64,000 bases of DNA from CAWJJM01 sp963843275 (GTDB lineage: Bacteria > Acidobacteriota > Thermoanaerobaculia > Multivoradales > JBCCEF01). This document shows positions 62,570 to 64,000 of this stretch, in pieces (positions within the stretch are counted from its first letter, which is position 1; each line of letters opens with the position of its first letter). A model generated the notes under the pieces. That model was given only the letters and a program-made list of their open reading frames with translations. It had not been told where the DNA came from and made no database searches. The DNA is taken from contig CAWJJM010000012.1 of NCBI GenBank assembly GCA_963843275.1, positions 248,001 through 312,000 on the forward strand, written 5' to 3'. Made by a program: the position numbers and the translations under genes.

Positions 62570-63849
62570 TCAGGAGAGCGTGACCAGGGGATCGAGGCCG
62601 CCGTTGTGCCAGCGGGCGTCCGGGGTCTGGAGCTCGCCCGGGAGGGCGAAGCGCGACAGCCCGAGCGCGCCGAGGGCGGTGCGCAGCGCGTGCTCGGCCG
62701 CCGGCGGGAACCCGGCGACGGCGGCCCCTTGGAGCCGGCCGTGCCAGGGCGCCAGCAGCGCCGGCAGCCGGCGCGGGTCGGCGAGCGGGTGGACGCGCAC
62801 GAAGCGCCGCCCGGGGCTCGGCCGGAAGGTGGGGTCCGGATCGACCACCACGGTGCCGGCGGCGGGGGCGAGCGGCGGCCTGTGGAGCCCCTGGAGGTCG
62901 GCGAGGTCGCGCTGGTGGCGGACCGCGGCGGTCTCGCCGGGGCCGGCCGGCCCCGGCGGCCAGAGCTCGGCGCGCTCGGCGAGGTGCGCCGCCAGGAGGT
63001 CGGCGAGGGCGGTGGCGTCGCCGGCCGTGTAGACGGCGGCGACCGAGAGGCAGCCGCGTTGGTCGAACAGCGCGACGTCGCGCGCCAGCCCGGCGGCGGC
63101 GCGGCCGGGATCGGCGGCGGCGCCGAGCACGGCGAGGCTGGTCTTCGGGCCGTAGCCGAGGACGCGGCCCGGCGTGCGGCGCTCGAGGTCGGCCAGGGTG
63201 GCCGCGTCGCCGTAGGCCACCACCCGCTCGGCGGCGGCGAGCAACGGCGCCTCGGCGACGGCGGCGCCCCCCGGCCAGGTGGCCGCGGCGAGGGCCGCCG
63301 CGAGGGCCGGCTCGCGCCGTGCGAGGGCGGCCACGAAGGCCGGCGCGAAGCAGGGCTCGGCGCGGGAGCTCTTGAGCAGCACGGGGCGGCGCAGGGCGAG
63401 GGCGGGCAGCAGGGGCTGGACGGCGAGCGCCGGCAGGGTGCCGGGCAGGACGACCAGCAGCGGCCGGCGGGGCCCGGGGGGCGGCGCTCCTCGGCGGCGG
63501 CGAAGACGGCCGCGGCGTGCGGGCCGGCGACGCCGCCGAGAACGGCCTCGAGACCCGCCGCGAGACCCGGCGGCGAGAGGCGCGCGGTGGCGGCCAGCGC
63601 CGGGTCGAGGGCCCGGCGCTCGGGGGACGCCGGGTCGCGGAAGGCCTCGACGGTCTCGCACCAGGCGGCGAGCAGACGGGCCGCGGGGGCGGCGGCGAGG
63701 TCGGCGGCGCCCGCCGCCAGGGCCGCGGCGAGCCGCGCCAGCGCCGCTCCGTCCCAGCGGCCGGCGGCGAGCGTCCGGCCGCCGGCGCGCCGGCGCGAGA
63801 TCGCCGCCGGCGGCGCGGCGGGCGGGGCCGACCAGTCGGCGAGCGCCAT
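62570..63849 (-). CDS. LuxC-like acyl-CoA reductase (one frameshift)
   Basis: About 426 residues after adding back one base in the C-run at 63476-63481 (the 6-base run should be 7). The N-terminal part has WCETVEAFRDPASPERRALD; the repaired frame continues RPLLVVLPGTLPALAVQPLL and LFDQRGCLSVAAVYT (catalytic Cys), ending WHNGGLDPLVTLS. Those features match the LuxC family, which reduces an acyl group to an aldehyde with NADPH. No luxAB is seen, so it is not bioluminescence. It follows the partial LuxE-like gene by 13 bp, forming a pair. Confidence 0.8.
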
Positions 63850-63862
63850 CGGCTCCGCCCGT

Positions 63863-64000
63863 CTAGCCGGCCAGCTCCTCGACGGCCAGCGAGCAGCCGC
63901 GGAGCTGAGCCCCGGGCGCCCGCCCGAGCAGGCGCAGGCCGCCCGGCTCGACCCGCCCCAGGTCCTCGGTCAACACGTGGACGGCCGAGCCGAGGTTGGC
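63863..64000 (-). CDS. LuxE/acyl-protein synthetase-like, C-terminal end (cut by window end)
   Basis: The last 45 residues of a minus-strand gene: ANLGSAVHVLTEDLGRVEPG, then GLRLLGRAPGAQLRGCSLA and VEELAG. The RLLGRAxGAxLRGCSLAxEEL ending matches the LuxE-type acyl-protein synthetases found beside LuxC; only the family tail can be read. It likely activates a fatty acid for the reductase next door. Confidence 0.6.
   Translation of the reverse strand, partial: ANLGSAVHVLTEDLGRVEPGGLRLLGRAPGAQLRGCSLAVEELAG

Overview
The window is about 64 kb of very GC-rich DNA (roughly 73-75% G+C by eye) and reads as a chromosomal segment of an Acidobacteriota bacterium. The assignment rests on family content. 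There are two large MacB/FtsX-type permeases of the acidobacterial ADOP class, one with its PadR regulator. There are two secreted VWFA-related proteins of the type expanded in Acidobacteria. The housekeeping set is conserved bacterial (rplU-rpmA-obgE-nadD-rsfS, amt-PII, class I FbaB, ETF-QO, pstCA). No tRNA, rRNA, CRISPR array, insertion sequence, phage gene or plasmid function was recognised. Genes are packed tightly, and ATGA/GTGA overlaps are the rule inside operons.

Layout. 1-3968: the N-terminal part of a TldD/PmbA protein, then divergently an exported amidohydrolase and two exported isoaspartyl methyltransferases. 4004-10607: a convergent pair of VWFA-related proteins, an M48/TPR lipoprotein and ETF-QO. 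10829-13870: a CAP-domain lipoprotein and pstCA behind a Pho-box-like site. 13867-20053: an exported amidohydrolase, a two-domain dimeric-barrel protein, an M48 protease operon and a DUF502 membrane protein. 20157-28754: a degenerate AMP-ligase-like protein, a hybrid histidine kinase, and a thiolase / CaiB CoA-transferase / FAD-FeS dehydrogenase cluster. 28814-30781: ECF sigma factor, anti-sigma-like protein and two DUF4252-type proteins in one overlapping operon. 30839-39899: M14 peptidase, ClC channel, a Cys-rich peptide ORF, then (minus strand) Kup, a TrkA_C membrane protein, a histone-deacetylase-fold protein and an Smr protein. 40017-44079: PadR-ADOP, an alpha/beta hydrolase and a 54-residue Cys4 protein. 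44302-48432: the rplU to rsfS operon, running into a degenerate sigma-54-activator-like ATPase and a DUF309 protein. 48440-54284: HD-GYP protein, PLP enzyme, two enoyl-CoA hydratases, a C26 hydrolase and a thiolase. 54559-64000: a conserved hypothetical protein, ThiS, a hotdog protein, TrmH, FbaB, a second ADOP permease, PII-Amt, and a LuxC/LuxE-type pair cut by the window end.

Functionally the segment mixes lipid and organic-acid oxidation (thiolases, hydratases, CaiB, the FAD/FeS dehydrogenase and ETF-QO feeding the quinone pool), ion and nutrient uptake (Pst, Amt/PII, Kup/TrkA_C, ClC), envelope proteases and lipoproteins, and a ribosome-assembly operon.

Reading caution. Nine genes carry 12 single-base frameshifts: 11 look like one-base insertions and one like a one-base deletion. 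In each gene, undoing them restores an exact multiple of three and a continuous conserved protein. I therefore treat these genes as intact but mis-sequenced, and annotate them end to end.

The most unusual items are: a Cys-rich, RiPP-precursor-like ORF downstream of kup; a sigma-54-activator-like protein with altered Walker A and Walker B motifs, coupled to rsfS; a tandem pair of apparently exported SAM-dependent repair methyltransferases; a Pho box placed so that pstC would be leaderless; and a PII protein without the uridylylation tyrosine behind a promoter with a tandem operator-like repeat.
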